From NCBI GenBank assembly GCA_013146195.2, contig CM028384.1, positions 76,232,728 to 76,296,727 on the forward strand: a stretch of 64,000 nt of DNA, given 5' to 3'. Each line of letters opens with the position of its first letter. Positions within the stretch are counted from its first letter, which is position 1. Under the pieces are notes generated by a model, which saw only the letters and a program-made list of their open reading frames with translations, did not search any database and was not told where the DNA came from. Origin of the DNA: Codonopsis lanceolata. Taxonomy: Eukaryota > Streptophyta > Magnoliopsida > Asterales > Campanulaceae. Position numbers and translations under genes: made by a program. Positions 10,981 through 22,650 of this stretch are shown here, in pieces.

Positions 10981-12547
10981 CGCTTCCTTCCCCTCTCATT
11001 TAAGTATCAAAGAAAAATTGATTTCATTGGGTTGAGTGGAGTTTAACTTCTTCATAACCGAAACCTGAATGTCACAGTTTAATCTTTATTTTTGGTCATA
11101 GCAGTAGTTGGATCAATCAGGTTATGGTCCAAATATTGTATTCAATTGTATTAATTTGTAGGGTTCGGCGCTTGTAATTTGTAAAGATACGATGCTTCTT
11201 CGTCGGAAAATCACATTTGGATGGAAGTCGGCCTTGAGTATGTTATGGATTCCCTTGTGCATTATTTCTCCTTGGATAAGTTTGTCATAGGTTGGCACAG
11301 ATACATACAAGTGTCTTTATGGCTGAAAAGAGTGTGAGAACATCCACCAGAAAAAAAATGTCATTGTCAGGGTTCACAACAGATGAAAGAAGTAATGAAA
11401 TATCAGAAAAGAACTTCTTGCAATATTTGAATCTCGGGTGTAATTTTCGGAAACATTTCTTAAAACAATTATGGTTGATGTAATTATTGAATGATATGAA
11501 AATTCTCATTGAGCTAGTATTGACTTCCCTTTTAAGAGTTAGTATTGGTGGGCGCAGTTGAACAAACGACCCGACTTTTGACTAAGCTTCGATTTGGTCC
11601 TTGTAATTGAGACAAGTTCGAGATAAAGCTCAGTATCAACCATATAAAACACTCCAGCTCTATTCTTAACTTGGAACAGTTGTCCGATTGTTGGTTCTAA
11701 ATGCATCTAAATCAGTTGTAAATGATGCAGGAACTTTACCTTTTGGTACAACATAAATAATGGACAGGCAAAAGAACTATATTTACTTATTAGTTAGGGT
11801 GGACCTTTTTCTTCCCACAGTGGGAGCCAAATAAGCTTACAAGGAAACAACATTTTCCTATTTAGTATGTGAACATGTGCAAGTAGTGATTATAATTAAA
11901 TCAAACTCCCCGAACCAGCGCACCAAAAATAAATATAAGCAAAAGAGAAAGAAATAACCCAACTTTGCAACTAATATGGCAATTCCTTTGCAATAAGGGA
12001 GCTCTAAACCAAATATAGAAGGAAGGAAGATGAGCACTAGGTGAAAACATGAAATCAGTTATGTACCTAATGTAACAAATAAATAAAAGGAAAAGAAGAT
12101 TATGAGATCATCAGAAAGAACTAATTATCCTGCAGAAGTCAAAGTCATATCCATAATGAGTCACTGTGGGAACTTTTGATTTTCCTACTACATAGATATC
12201 ACATAATGAATTGTCAAATCGCAATGATAGTTACGAAATCTTAGTCAAGACTCTTTTGAAGCTGCTCCAATCCCTCGATGCATAATTTTATCTAGTGTAT
12301 ATACTGTAATTTTTCTACTGGAGCCTTTGCTTGTTGGTTGTATAATGAACTTTTTGATAGTTCCCTTTTATTTAAGAAGATGAAAATTACTTGATAGTTC
12401 AACCTGCTGGTTGCATTTTGATGGGGCCATAACTGTAACACTAGATGAATGGATTTTTTATATTTTTTCTTTACCAAAGATTTACTTGCCCCCTCTAGTT
12501 GCTTATTTTAGTACAAGTTTTCTGTTTATCCCTTTTATCTTTTGAGT
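10981..12547. other. Intergenic, nothing recognised
   Basis: This is AT-rich sequence with only short open frames (60-75 codons) that lack recognisable motifs, conserved splice structure or codon bias. It is upstream of the CinA-like fragment and would contain its promoter, but no convincing element stands out. Confidence 0.5.
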
Positions 12548-13556
12548 GATGTGTTTGAAATGTAAATATTTGATGTTTACTACTTGTTTTCTTATATGGG
12601 AACGAATTTCAGTAGACTACATTATTGTGTTCCCCGGACTGCCACTATTCTGTTTCACTCTACAGTTGTAACTGACGTCTGACCCTCTTTCCCTAGATAA
12701 AATCTGGTTTTGCTGAGGGAAATTTCTGTTATTAGCTCTTTATTTTTATATTGTTATGGTGACTCCGAAAACCTATCATTTATTCTGGAATGATTTTTTT
12801 CTTCCATCCTTGTAATGCTGCATAAATTCTTGTTGTAGTGGGTCCCAACATTCAGAGAACTTTGAGTGAGCAACTATTAAGACTTCTAGAAAACAATTTT
12901 AGAGAATCAGTTTGGATATGTGCATTAGTGGTGATTGACAGAAGTTATTGAAGTATTGAACAAAAAGAAGTTGCAAGTATAGTCTAAAAGAAGTTCTAAA
13001 TGCAGATGTCTAATCACGACAATGGATAATTCATCACTCTAGATATTTCCAGATAAACCCCTAACTTGCTAATCTTTCGCCTACAATTGAATCAGCTCTT
13101 AGTCAGAGACGCTGTATCACTAACCTGCTTCATAGAATTCCCAACAACCTTATTGTCACCAGACCAAAACCTGGAAGCCATGGTCATAATCCTCTCCAGA
13201 AACAGTAACCACTTCTGTGCCATAATTGACCTCAAACCATTAAAATTGCAGAACGAATAATAACCACTATTGTGTTTGAAATTTAAATATTTGACGTTTA
13301 CTAGTTTTTTATATGGGAACGAATTTCAGCAAACTACATTGTTGTGTTCCCCAGATTGTTCTATTTTGTTTCATTCTACAGTTGTAAATGACTGAATGTC
13401 TGACCCTCTTTCCATAGATAAAATCTGGTTTTGCTGAGGGAAATTTCTGTTATTAGCCCTTTATTTTTATATTTTATGGCGACTCTGAAAACCTATCATT
13501 TATTCTGGAATGATTTTTTTCTTCCATCCTTGTAATGTTGCGTAAATTGTTGTATT
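12548..13556. repeat. Direct duplication of about 290 bp
   Basis: 12548-12838 is repeated at 13268-13556 with roughly 85-90 percent identity by eye. Shared text includes GATAAAATCTGGTTTTGCTG, GGGAAATTTCTGTTATTAG and CTATCATTTATTCTGGAATG. The 430 bp between the copies has no gene. Both copies are in the same orientation. No terminal repeats or target duplications were found, so this is a local duplication or two copies of an unrecognised repeat. Confidence 0.7.
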
Positions 13557-14684
13557 CAAATTTTGTTTTTCATCTTGGTAGACTTGTTCATCTTGCCTTG
13601 TTTCCTCTATATTATTCTTTACAAGTTCTATTATTTGAAGTGTGCATTGCATTCCATATGTTTTTCGATGTTCTCTATTCTTCTTTGTTTCATCTGTGGT
13701 GGAAATGATTTTCTGTCGATCACCAGTCTGAAAGTTATTCTAAGTTTAGTCTATTATTTACTTTCGGGTTGTGTAGGTCTTCTTTTCCCTTGCATTCTAT
13801 TTGGAAGGAATGCGAGTTTTAGTTACGGGACATTTGTGGGATCATGCATGACCCATTTTATTTTATGGGCTCTTGTCAATACTTTCTGCTGCTTCTTAGC
13901 TGATGGCATTCTACTAGGGGTACCTGGATGTTTTGTTGCATGTTATGCCTGTAGCAATAATGTATGCTATATCAACTAGTAATGTGTTAACTTGTTGGAG
14001 TATTTGCTAACCACTTAGGTCCAGGGATTCAAGTCCCAGAAAATGATGGATCCAAATGGGCAATATCAATATTCAATATTCTTGCCAGCTTATTGGGCAA
14101 TGCTCATTATGTTCAGATTTGGCTTGATAAGTCTATTTGGCAGACAAAGTCACTGTTGTCTTTGGGTAATTCTTTCGTAGAGTTTGTGGCTAGTTTTTGT
14201 GTGTGGTAGGTTCTTTTGATCGAGTATACTGCTAGTGTACACAGGCTGCATCACGTGGAAGGAGATAATTTTCGAAATATGCTATCTCAATCAGTAGTCT
14301 CTAGGAGTTTGTTTGACAATATGGATGAAAAGAGATAGCAGGGCTTTTGAGAACAATGAGATTTCCCTAGTTTAAAGGTGTCCCTGCTTCATACATGGAT
14401 ACATTGTTTTTTTGGTATACATAGTCGATGCTGACATCAATTAATTCATCTGTAGAGTTGGTTGATTGTTTTGCCATTGGCTAGGTTCTTTGATAGAGTA
14501 TACTCGTAGTCTTATAGATATCATCTTTGCACATGAGGCATGGTAATCTCTGTATCGTTTTCGAAGGTGAAGATAATGGGAATGATTCTTGAATTAGCAG
14601 AGAAAACCTAGTTCCTTGAATTCCCCTCAGCCTCAAAGTCACAGGCAATTTAATTTTACTGTATAGTAGTGTACAATTTCCAAT
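13557..14684. other. Intergenic; one unsupported 138-codon open frame
   Basis: A plus-strand open frame (13563-13979) is rich in Phe, Leu, Cys and Ile, as T-rich noncoding DNA translates, and matches no family I know. Nothing else is recognised in the stretch. Confidence 0.4.
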
Positions 14685-15137
14685 CAAAATGAGGGCAGAG
14701 CCTTTGATCCAGTTTTCTTTACCATGGGTTGAATCATTAGTAGAACCTTTAGTAGTAGTATCATAGATGTCAATCAGTGGCCTATCCACAAAGGCCTTGA
14801 ATAGGTAGCCTCCTTTCCAGAAGGTGAAAATTAGCGATCCACCTATGCAAGTAAGTGTACCCAAAGACCTTTGCTTGCCCTCTTGCAGCCCCTATGCTCA
14901 CTCTCCATCCATCACACTAAATCTAACCGACATGTCAATCCTGAACTAATTGAAGCATATAGCTGCACTTTTGGTAACTAGAAAGGTAAATATAGGCAAG
15001 TATCTTGTAGGAGACTAATTGAGCTGGTACCCCAACAGAAGTGCCATGATAAATGTCAAACTGGGAATGACATTACTTAGAGCACTTGCAACAGTTGGGG
15101 AGGTGTATGCTAATCCAGTGTAGTAAACATTCAACTT
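14685..15137 (-). pseudogene. WAT1-related (EamA-type) transporter pseudogene fragment
   Basis: On the minus strand, one block (about 15137-15018) reads GLAYTSPTVASALSNVIPSL, a hallmark membrane segment of WAT1-related plant transporters of the drug/metabolite (EamA) superfamily. It is followed by RGQAKVFG (about 14910-14865) and then, after a one-base shift, TLTCIGGSLIFTFWKGGYLF and ENWIKGSALI (14864-14700). Functional relatives have ten membrane helices and about 350-400 residues. Only about 130 residues are represented, with a stop after LLLG and at least one frameshift. Sequence downstream of GSALI no longer matches. It is a dead fragment. Confidence 0.75.
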
Positions 15138-15824
15138 GCCATCAACTACATACTGTAATTGAACTATACAAACAATATATCATCAGCTTGCCATCAACTT
15201 GCTTTGTAATTGAACACACACACGCACACATAAAAGAAAAATAGAAATAAAGAAAGTTGTTTTAAGAAGTTACATACTTCTTGAGTTTCTGTAGTGTCTT
15301 TCCATATATTTGTTTCTCAGCCATGTGTAACTTAAGCATAACTTTCGTCCACTACATTTACAAGTATTTTGTGAATTCTTATGACAGGGAACAAGTTCAA
15401 TCACAAAATAAACTATCCATCTGAGTACATGACATTTTTGAGTATCCATCTGTTTTTAGTTTCGTTTTGGGGCTGTTTGAGTGACTTCGGGACAGCCTGC
15501 TGCTGTTTGAATTTGCCTTGGACAGTTTAGTTGTTAGTTTGAATTTCGCAGAATAAACTATCATAATTTCCATCCCGTAAGTAATCTTCATGTGTGAGTT
15601 TAATTCGTGTGTTTTTTGTGGCTGTTTTTGGGCTGTTTTGGCGAGTTTGGTTCAGCCATAGGGCTGTCCAAAAAACCTGGAACAAATTTGTTAATTCAAG
15701 CTTCCGCATACGCATCAGCATATGTAATGAAACAATTGGAATAATAATATTATTGATATGTTTCTCATCTCTGTGACTCTTCCTTCCTTCTCTATCATAG
15801 TAAGATGATCTAATTTCCTTTCAG
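15138..15824. other. Non-genic stretch
   Basis: No recognisable domain or repeat. Several short open frames on both strands contain no conserved motif. If the CACTA element downstream were complete, its TNP2-type transposase would be expected here, but I cannot see it. Confidence 0.4.
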
Positions 15825-17043
15825 GTTGGTAGTTCCCCGCATGACGATGGTGTCAAGTTTCCTTGTGTTGCTACTGGGATTAGGAATGCAATTCAAGGGA
15901 AATTTATTGTGGGTGATGATGGCCCTATATGGAAGAAAGTGTCTGAGGAGATGAAAGATTATTATTTTAGGGAATGGAATGTAAAAATCTTTATATTCAA
16001 TCCAGTTAATTAGCTATTTCATTTATACTCAAATGTAACATTAGTTTTTTGACTTGCCATTTGCAGAGACACTATAGGTGTGTAACAAACATTCCAGAAA
16101 GACAAATAAGAAAAATATGGAATACAATGGTGAAGTTGCCAATACAAGCTTATGTGTCACATGGGACGCCAACAGTTCAAGCGAAGTGGGCATCCATCTT
16201 GGTGCACAGAGCACAATTGGAATCGTCATTTGTTGTTTTATGCAAATGACAACACGAGAAAGAAGTGTGAACAAGCTACTAAAAACCGAGTTAATGGCTT
16301 GGGATTGTCTAAACATTCAGGGGGTTCTAGGAGTTTTGCATCTCACGAGCTTGTCATGGTAAGAGTTTATTACTTTTTTATATCGTCTTTGTGGACATCC
16401 ATTGCATTTGTGTACATTGTCATTACTTAACTTGTTTATATTTCTTTGTCATTATAGATAAAGGAGAATCCTGAGAAAGTGATAACACAAGATGATGTTT
16501 TCCTGAGAACCCATAAGAAAAAGAAAGGAACGGGCGAGTTTGTGGATGCCAAGTCAAAAAAAATCTTTGTGAGTTTATTTATGATACTTAATCTTTTTTT
16601 ACGAATTTACTTTGAGCATTTCATTTTTTATAGATGTATCATTGATCTCAATGTTCATAATATTATTTAAAACTCAAGTTGAAAAGTTAGTTATAATATT
16701 AATTTTTAACATTTTAAGAGGATTATATTGCTCGAAAGAAAGGTATAGATTTCGATCCCACAGCTTGGGTTGATGCATCTGGTGGTGTTGCAAAAATCGT
16801 TTGTATGGCTTTGGTTCGTTGGTTCCTGCATCAAAGATCTTGAGTGGCAGTGGCAACACAAGTTATTCGTCACATGGAAGTGTGAATGAAGATTTCACAC
16901 AAACCCAACAATTTCAAGATAAGCTTTGTGAAAGAGTAGAACAAGTGAGGGAAGATATTCAAAAACAAATACAAGCTGACAATGCTGCGGAAATGGAGAA
17001 AATCAAAGCTGATTTCAAGCTAATGCAAGAGGAAATTCGGTGA
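15825..17043 (+). pseudogene. CACTA accessory protein gene (plant Transposase_24, Ptta/En/Spm family), broken
   Basis: There are four exons with canonical borders: 15825-15980 (FIVGDDGPIWKKVSEEMKDY), 16067-16358 (ending ATKNR..SKHSGGSRSFASHE), 16458-16568 (PEKVITQDDVFLRTHKKKKG) and 16719-17043 (GIDFDPTAWVDASGG, then YGFGSLVPAS and a coiled-coil tail, stop TGA). This domain order is that of the plant Transposase_24 family, the DNA-binding partner protein encoded by CACTA elements. Two one-base shifts, in exon 2 (about 16180-16240) and in an A-run near 16796 in exon 4, break the frame. The gene lies just upstream of the CACTA 3' terminus at 17753, which fits the element's normal layout. The catalytic transposase is not seen. 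Confidence 0.75.
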
Positions 17044-17268
17044 CTTAGAGCCCAACAACCTCCACCAACGTCTGTGTAGTTTGACAGTTAGACAATGCCT
17101 TTTGTTAATCACTTGGACACTCTTAACATTCTCTACACTTTTATGTAATTAGACACATCGACAATGACTTTTGAATGAAATGCTTAAACTTGAGTTGTTT
17201 TAAATGTTTGATTTTAGATTTAATTTTTTTTTGTAAAATGTGAAATATGAAATGTTCAATCAGGTACG

Positions 17269-17270
<2 letters not shown>

Positions 17271-17322
<52 letters not shown>
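17271..17322. repeat. (AT)n microsatellite
   Basis: About 26 uninterrupted AT units. The Tyr-Ile open frames in both directions here are artefacts of this repeat. Confidence 0.95.
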
Positions 17323-17323
<1 letters not shown>

Positions 17324-17753
17324 CAAAAAATGCAACGAAAAAGTCTGTTACAAGAATGCAACAAAAAATGCAACGAAAAAGTATGTTACAAAAATGCAAC
17401 AAAAAATGCAACGAAAAAAAATCTGTTGCACGAATGTAACAAAAAAAGTCTGTTGCAAGAATGCAACGGAAAAAGTTTGTTGCAAGAATGCAATGTAAAA
17501 AATTAGTTGCTATTTGCAATGCACGTCCAACTACCCTTAGAAACACATTTGCAATGTAAAAATTTTAAATTGCAACACTCGATTTTCGTTGCAATATCAT
17601 GCAACGGAATACATTCGGTTGCACAAAATTTGCAACGAGGGTTTTCCAAACCGAATTTGCAACAAACTTTTTTCCGTTTCAATCGTCTAATTGTAACGGA
17701 TTTTCATTTTTTGCAATAGAATTTTCCGTTTCAATTGCTCTGTTTTCTTGTAG
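17323..17753 (+). mobile_element. CACTA 3' subterminal repeats and degenerate terminus
   Basis: Many copies of ATGCAACGAAAAA / ATGCAACAAAAAA-type units fill 17323-17640 and change to inverse forms such as TTTTCCGTTTCAAT toward the end. The block finishes TTTTCTTGTAG (17743-17753), the inverse of the CTACAAGAAAA core of CACTA termini. The final TG is replaced, because an adjoining Gypsy LTR begins a few bases later. Together with the upstream Transposase_24 gene this marks the right part of one CACTA element. No matching left terminus was found. Confidence 0.65.
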
Positions 17754-17758
17754 AGATA

Positions 17759-18954
17759 TGTTGGTTGGTTGGTAAATTGATTTATTGTATGAAGTGAGAA
17801 TTTTTGGTATTTTACTTTGTATTAAATAGGGGTTTATATTTTAGTACATCGAGTTTACGTTATTGTAAGTTGAATTTTAGATTTGGACAAGAGCGGTTAG
17901 CTTTCTTCTGGAATTGGTGATATTTATTTCGTTATACACCCGCTAATCAGGTAAGGGATTATACATCTTTTAGATATTTGAATTCTTTATTCCAAATTGA
18001 TAGGTTTCCGCTAAATTTTTGACATTTACCGTTCTTTGAAATGTGTACCAACTTTGAGTTGGAATTTGAATTTGAATTTGAATTCCGTGGTACCCGTTCT
18101 ATTGTTATTCTAAATTGTGAATCTCATTACATATATCTCACTAATATTTAAACTTTAAGTGAGATATTTTTGTGAAACCAAATTATCGTTGGAATATTAT
18201 TTTTGAAATCTTACTATGATCACTAAGTTGAACAACCGGCTACTGGGGTAAAGTAGCATTTTGAATTTGATATTTGATTGTGAATTATGCCACCTGGCCC
18301 GTGGCTTGGTTATCCGGATATACCATTATGAACTGTTACTATTAGTACATTGTGAATCATTGTTTAAAATAGGTCTCAAGACCGCTTATGTGATCATGGT
18401 ATCCGCGGGTTGGTCGCCGCTCCAACGGTATGAGCTGGCTTACCTTAGACCTCTCGCCAATGTTTTTGTATCTCTATCTTTTATATCGAATTTCTTTTGT
18501 GGCATTATGAAATATGAAATTTATCATCTCATTGTGTTATTCCCGATTATGAACCATTTGAATATTAATCCCTTTTTGAATACTTTATTTTTAATAGACC
18601 CTTTCCTAGATTTCGAGGGGTTGTATATGATCTTACTGGGCATTGTCCGCTCATTCCTTCCAAATCTTTTTTTCCTTCCAGGTTTTAAGTAAGTTGGATA
18701 CCGTCAAGGACGACCTGAAGATTCTTTTTTCATATTAGCTCGTTTTATATTATTTGGACAAGAATTTGGTTTAGCCGTTTTGGAACTACATAATTGTTTA
18801 ATTGTACTTTCGAAGTGTAATAAGTACTCTATGACTTTCTTTAATTATTAGTCCTTAAGAGATGATTTTGGAATTATTGTGATTTAGTATTTGTAATAGT
18901 GACGCGTCCAAGATTTTGGGATTATAATTTGGTATGAAATTTTGGGGCGTTACA
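17759..18954 (-). repeat. Gypsy LTR (probably solo), minus orientation
   Basis: Read on the minus strand it begins TGTAACGCCCCAAAATTTC, the typical start of chromovirus-type Gypsy LTRs, and ends CCAACCAACCAACA, giving TG..CA borders and about 1.2 kb. No internal retroelement domains adjoin it. The flanking 5-mers (AGATA and GAGAG) do not match, so either the left border is off by a few bases or the duplication is lost. The 143-codon plus-strand open frame inside is not a gene. Confidence 0.55.
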
Positions 18955-18990
18955 GAGAGAGAGAGAGAGAGGGAGAGAGAGAGAGAGAGA
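18955..18990. repeat. (GA)n microsatellite
   Basis: GAGAGA tract with one GGG interruption, directly abutting the Gypsy LTR end. Confidence 0.9.
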
Positions 18991-19032
18991 TTGTGCTGGA
19001 ACAACTGATGTGTTTCGAAATGCTGCAACAAC

Positions 19033-19227
19033 TGATTTCTTCTTTGTAGTTTCTTTCTTGTGTTTGTTTTTATGCTCCATCCCGATTTGTATTTCCTTTT
19101 AGAGGTAAGGCTCCTTCGTCCTCCCATTCATAAGGGCAAGGCTGGTTGCCCCCCTCTCGTTTGTACTTTTTTCATATTATTTATATAATCCCGCAGGGTG
19201 CCGTCCCTGCTTCCCTATTTAAAAAAA
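19033..19227 (+). mobile_element. 5'-truncated retroposed element with poly-A tail and 13-bp TSD
   Basis: The insertion ends in TTTAAAAAAA and is flanked by exact direct repeats ATGCTGCAACAAC at 19020-19032 and 19228-19240. An A-tail plus a target duplication of this size is the signature of target-primed reverse transcription. The roughly 195-bp body contains CTCTCGTTTGTACTTTTTTC and a GC-rich GGTAAGGCTCC segment and resembles a plant L1-type LINE 3' end. A SINE remains possible. Confidence 0.75.
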
Positions 19228-19500
19228 ATGCTGCAACAACATTGCCTGTTACGTACATTGATGAGCTGCTTTGCAGTTTCTGTGTTTTACCCACCATTTT
19301 GTTTTCATCTTTACTTTCTGTGGGTACTTGTGTTATATTGATCATATCTTACTCTATTAGGAGTTTTTCGTTTGATTTCGATATAGTAATATGTTTTCAT
19401 AATTGTAAACATAACAATTGTAGACCTGAACTTATGTTGTGTCTCTTCTCTCTGTCGTGCCTTTTCTATTCATTTCTGCTATAGATTTGTGAATGTGTTA

Positions 19501-19531
19501 GTGAATGTAGCACAGAAAGTGCTACATTCAC
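19501..19531. repeat. Perfect 13-bp inverted repeat (hairpin)
   Basis: GTGAATGTAGCAC (19501-19513), a 5-base AGAAA loop, and GTGCTACATTCAC (19519-19531). It lies 50 bp upstream of a retroviral-type primer-binding site, so it would fall near the 3' end of the Sirevirus 5' LTR, in or near R/U5. Confidence 0.8.
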
Positions 19532-19580
19532 CAACTGTTCTGTTTTTTAGTCAAAGAACCATATCTTCAATTCTTTCAAT

Positions 19581-19593
19581 TGGTGTCAGAGCC
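19581..19593 (+). promoter_or_regulatory. Retrotransposon primer-binding site (tRNA-Met type)
   Basis: TGGTGTCAGAGCC differs by one base from the common Copia initiator-Met PBS TGGTATCAGAGC. It marks the end of the 5' LTR of the Sirevirus-like element that encodes gag from about 19636. The start of that LTR was not located. Confidence 0.75.
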
Positions 19594-19635
19594 TCCACTT
19601 GACTTTACTAGGTGTTAGTCCTGATCATAGATTTG

Positions 19636-20424
19636 ATGGATTCTCTTAGTAATGGAACTCATTGTCACCCAAATCTAACGATTACGATCTACTCTTTTTG
19701 GAAAGTTTTGATGCGTGTCTACAACAAATCAATTGTGAAAGAGCATGGCTAGCCGTAATTGTAGGATGGACACCACCTAAAGTTGTTGACCCCGATGGTG
19801 ATTATAAGTATACTCATGAAAAAGATTGGACTACAGAAAAAAGAACTTTGACTAATTTTTACTCAAAAGTACTTCATGCTATCTTTGGCTCTTTGGACCC
19901 CAACATGATGAAGCTTGTGGTCAACTATAACTCTGCCAAAGATGTATGGGTTGCCCTCCAAGAAAGGTGTTATGGAACTGAAAGTGTGCGACAAACAAAA
20001 CTACGGATGCTTTTTAATAAGTTTGAAATTTTAAAGATTGTAGACAATGTGGACATTAAGTCATATCATGATAAATTGATGGATATTTCCAATGAGTCAA
20101 TTGTTTTGGGAGATTTAATTTCCAATGCAAAACTTGTTAGTAAATTGATACACTCTCTTCTGGAGCGTTTCAACATTAAAATTTATGCTATTAAAGAAGT
20201 GCATGACACTGATAAATTGTCTTTGGATAATCTGGCAGGCAAGCATTCTTCAAACTTTTGAACTAAATCTTGCTCAGCTGAACAAAAACAAAGGTAAATG
20301 TATTGCTATTCCAGAAAAAAATGTTGCTCTTCCTGTTATTTCTAATCTATCTAGTGAGATGCAAGAATTGTCCAAAGAAATAAAAGATTCTGATATTGGA
20401 GATGAGTCATTGGCTCTTCTCTAA
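19636..20424 (+). pseudogene. Sirevirus-like Copia gag, N-terminal part
   Basis: An ATG at 19636 opens a frame that shifts almost at once into the long open frame ending at 20261. A further shift continues as LQTFELNLAQLNKNKGK to 20424. Motifs such as DVWVALQERCYGTESVRQTK and MLFNKFEILK are those of the Copia gag (UBN2-type) domain, which forms the capsid-like particle. At least two frameshifts make it nonfunctional. It follows the PBS by about 45 bp, as expected for a 5' gag. Confidence 0.75.
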
Positions 20425-22110
20425 AAAAGGTTCAAGACTTTGCTGAAAATCAAAAGTCAAATCAAACAAATTCCAATTTCAGTGACCCTTTTGCTGTTGA
20501 ACCAAATAATTTTTTCAAAAGGACAATTCTAGAAAATCACAAGATTCAAAAAATCTAGTTTTAAATCTTCTTCTCAATCTGATGTTAAAAACCTTGGGTT
20601 TGTTCAATGTAGAGCTTGTTCAGGGTATGTGCACTATGTTAATCAATGTGCAAATACCTTGAAAAAGAAAGGGTTAGTTTAGTTTTTTTATATCATAGGA
20701 GATAGTGAGGATGAAGAAGAGGTTGTAGATTTAATTACTCTCTGTGCTATTGTGGAAATTTGTTCTGATTTGATTTCCAGTGATGTTGTTGACAATGATG
20801 CTCGTGATGGAGTTCCCAATGATGTTTCATCTAGTACTCCATCACATAGTGCTTTCGAAGACTTTTTATTGGAGCTTGAGGGTCTCATCTCCCCAGTAGT
20901 TATGACAATGAAGACGTTCCACATGATGAATCTGATTATGATAATCCAGATTTTTTGAAGAATACAAGTCCTTGTATGCCAATTTGGTCAAAATGTGTGC
21001 TAGAATGAAATAGTTGGAAAGGAGAGTTCATTTTTTCTTCAACAAAAATGATGAACAAAAGATGTCCTTAGATAGGTTGGAAAGTGTTCTTACTAAAAAA
21101 GATGTTGAAATTGACAATTTAAAGTCCAAGCTTGAAAAAGGAAAATGGGACTCGTCAAAATGGAACACTTGCAAGACCAAACTTGGTGAGATATTGAGTT
21201 TTGGCCAAGTAAAACACCACATGATTGGGTTTCAAACCCACTGTTTTTGTAAAGGAAGGAGAGGAAATTCTTGGTTCCTTTTTAAAACAAAAGGTTTTCA
21301 AAATGGAGACAAAACCTAGAAAGAGACAATATGTGTGTCGCTGTTGTCATGAACCTGGTCACATCAAACCATTTTTCCAAAGGAGGAAATCGGATGCCTC
21401 CAAACAACAACCAAATTTTTTTGGCACTCAGAACAGAATAAAGTTCTATATGCACCAACATTCACAACCACATTGTGAACCCCATTTACAACACCATTCG
21501 CAACCACATTCACAGACCTTTTCACAATCACAGAAATCCTCAAAAAGTGAATGGATTCCTAAATTTGAATTGAAATGCAAAGTTACATTTACCTTCTTTA
21601 AATCTCAAGTCACAAATACTTGGTATTTTGATAGTGGTTGCTCTCGCCACATGACAGGTAGAAGTGAAAATTTGGACAACTACTCAAGTTGTAATGGAGG
21701 TAATGTTACTTATGGTGGTGGTGTGAAGGGAAAAATTATTGGAAAAAAACTTTGAATGTTGTAGGGTTGCCTAAGCTTCAAAATGTATATCACGTTAAGG
21801 GGCTTAAGGCTAATGTTATAAGAATTAGTGATCTTCAGGTAAGGTTTGACAAAAGCTAGTTCATGTGAGGTTTTTGATGCATCATTGTTGCAGGTACAAG
21901 ATCTTCTAATAATTGTTATATAGTTAACATTGTTTGTACTTGTCATAGTACTAAAGTTGATGAAACTAAACTGTGGCACCAAAAGTTTGGACACACTAGC
22001 TATCATAAAATTCATGATCTTGTGAAATATGATGCAGTGAGAGGTCTTGCTAGTTTTAACACTAAGTCATCTGGTGTGTGTGGATCCTATCAAAAGGGTA
22101 AACAAACAAA
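20425..22110 (+). pseudogene. Sirevirus-like gag C-terminus, protease and start of integrase (broken)
   Basis: In order: a CX2CX4HX4C zinc knuckle (CRACSGYVHYVNQC, about 20610-20652); an acidic spacer; a coiled-coil segment (about 21060-21150); a second knuckle in which the last Cys is Phe (CRCCHEPGHIKPF, about 21337-21375); a protease active site in WYFDSGCSRHMTG (21621-21659); and the GAG-pre-integrase/HHCC region with LWHQKFGHTSYHKIHDL and CGSYQKGKQTKC (about 21970-22110). Two zinc knuckles plus a gag coiled coil fit Sireviruses. Frames are interrupted repeatedly. The element is cut at 22110-22111 by the Ogre/Tat-like LTR and its remainder is not identified beyond it. Confidence 0.75.
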
Positions 22111-22300
22111 GTGTGAGGTCCCCGGGGTGTGCCCCCGCGCCCTTGGATAGGGGTGCGCGTACGTGCGGATGCGGACACCACCGCCTCGCTCCACCCTCCC
22201 TTGTTTAGGGGAAGACGAAATCAAAAGTGCGAGAGGAGTGCTGTCTATGTTAGCACGTTGGAATGTGCCTCGGTTGCCTTGAGTGGATTTTGTATCCAAT

Positions 22301-22650
22301 ATGGGAACTTATGGTTTCCCGCATCAAGTTATCCCTTTTTTAGGGGATACCAGGATATGGGAATGCATTACCCTTTCATTTCCATTTTTCCTTTTTTAGG
22401 GGAAAACCGAAAAGTGCAAAAAATGATATTGCGACGCCCCCACTATAGATTTTATAAAAATAGCCTTATGGCTCATTCAGATTACTATGGGAGCTTTGGG
22501 TTTCCCGCATCAAGTTATCCCTTGTTTAGGGGATACCAGGACATGGGAATACATCACCCTTCCATTCCCATTTCTCCTTTTTTTAGGGGAGAACGGGAAA
22601 GTGCAAAGGAGTGTTGCGAGGCCCCACTGAATCTGAAAGTTTTAGAGTTG
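22301..22650 (+). repeat. 186-bp tandem duplication in the Ogre/Tat-like LTR
   Basis: Two adjacent copies share TTTCCCGCATCAAGTTATCC and two TTTAGGGGA boxes each; a fifth TTTAGGGGA lies just upstream (about 22203). The copies are diverged. Open frames across this block are not coding. Confidence 0.75.

Noticed and set aside
12824..12840. TTCTTGTTGTAGTG as the right terminus of the CACTA element starting at 5272
   Set aside because: The 3-bp flanks do not match (TCA versus GGT), no ACAACGTT subterminal array lies next to it, and the duplicate at 13540-13560 continues without this sequence.
13563..13979. 138-codon hydrophobic open frame as a membrane protein gene
   Set aside because: Composition is what T-rich noncoding DNA gives. 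There is no family resemblance, splice structure or conserved neighbour.
14007..14040. GGATTCAAGTCCC as a tRNA or SINE B box
   Set aside because: No A box, cloverleaf or flanking duplication could be found around it.
17141..17546. Tyr-Ile-rich and Cys-rich open frames over the AT repeat
   Set aside because: Products of the AT microsatellite and the CACTA subterminal GCAACGAAAA units, not proteins.
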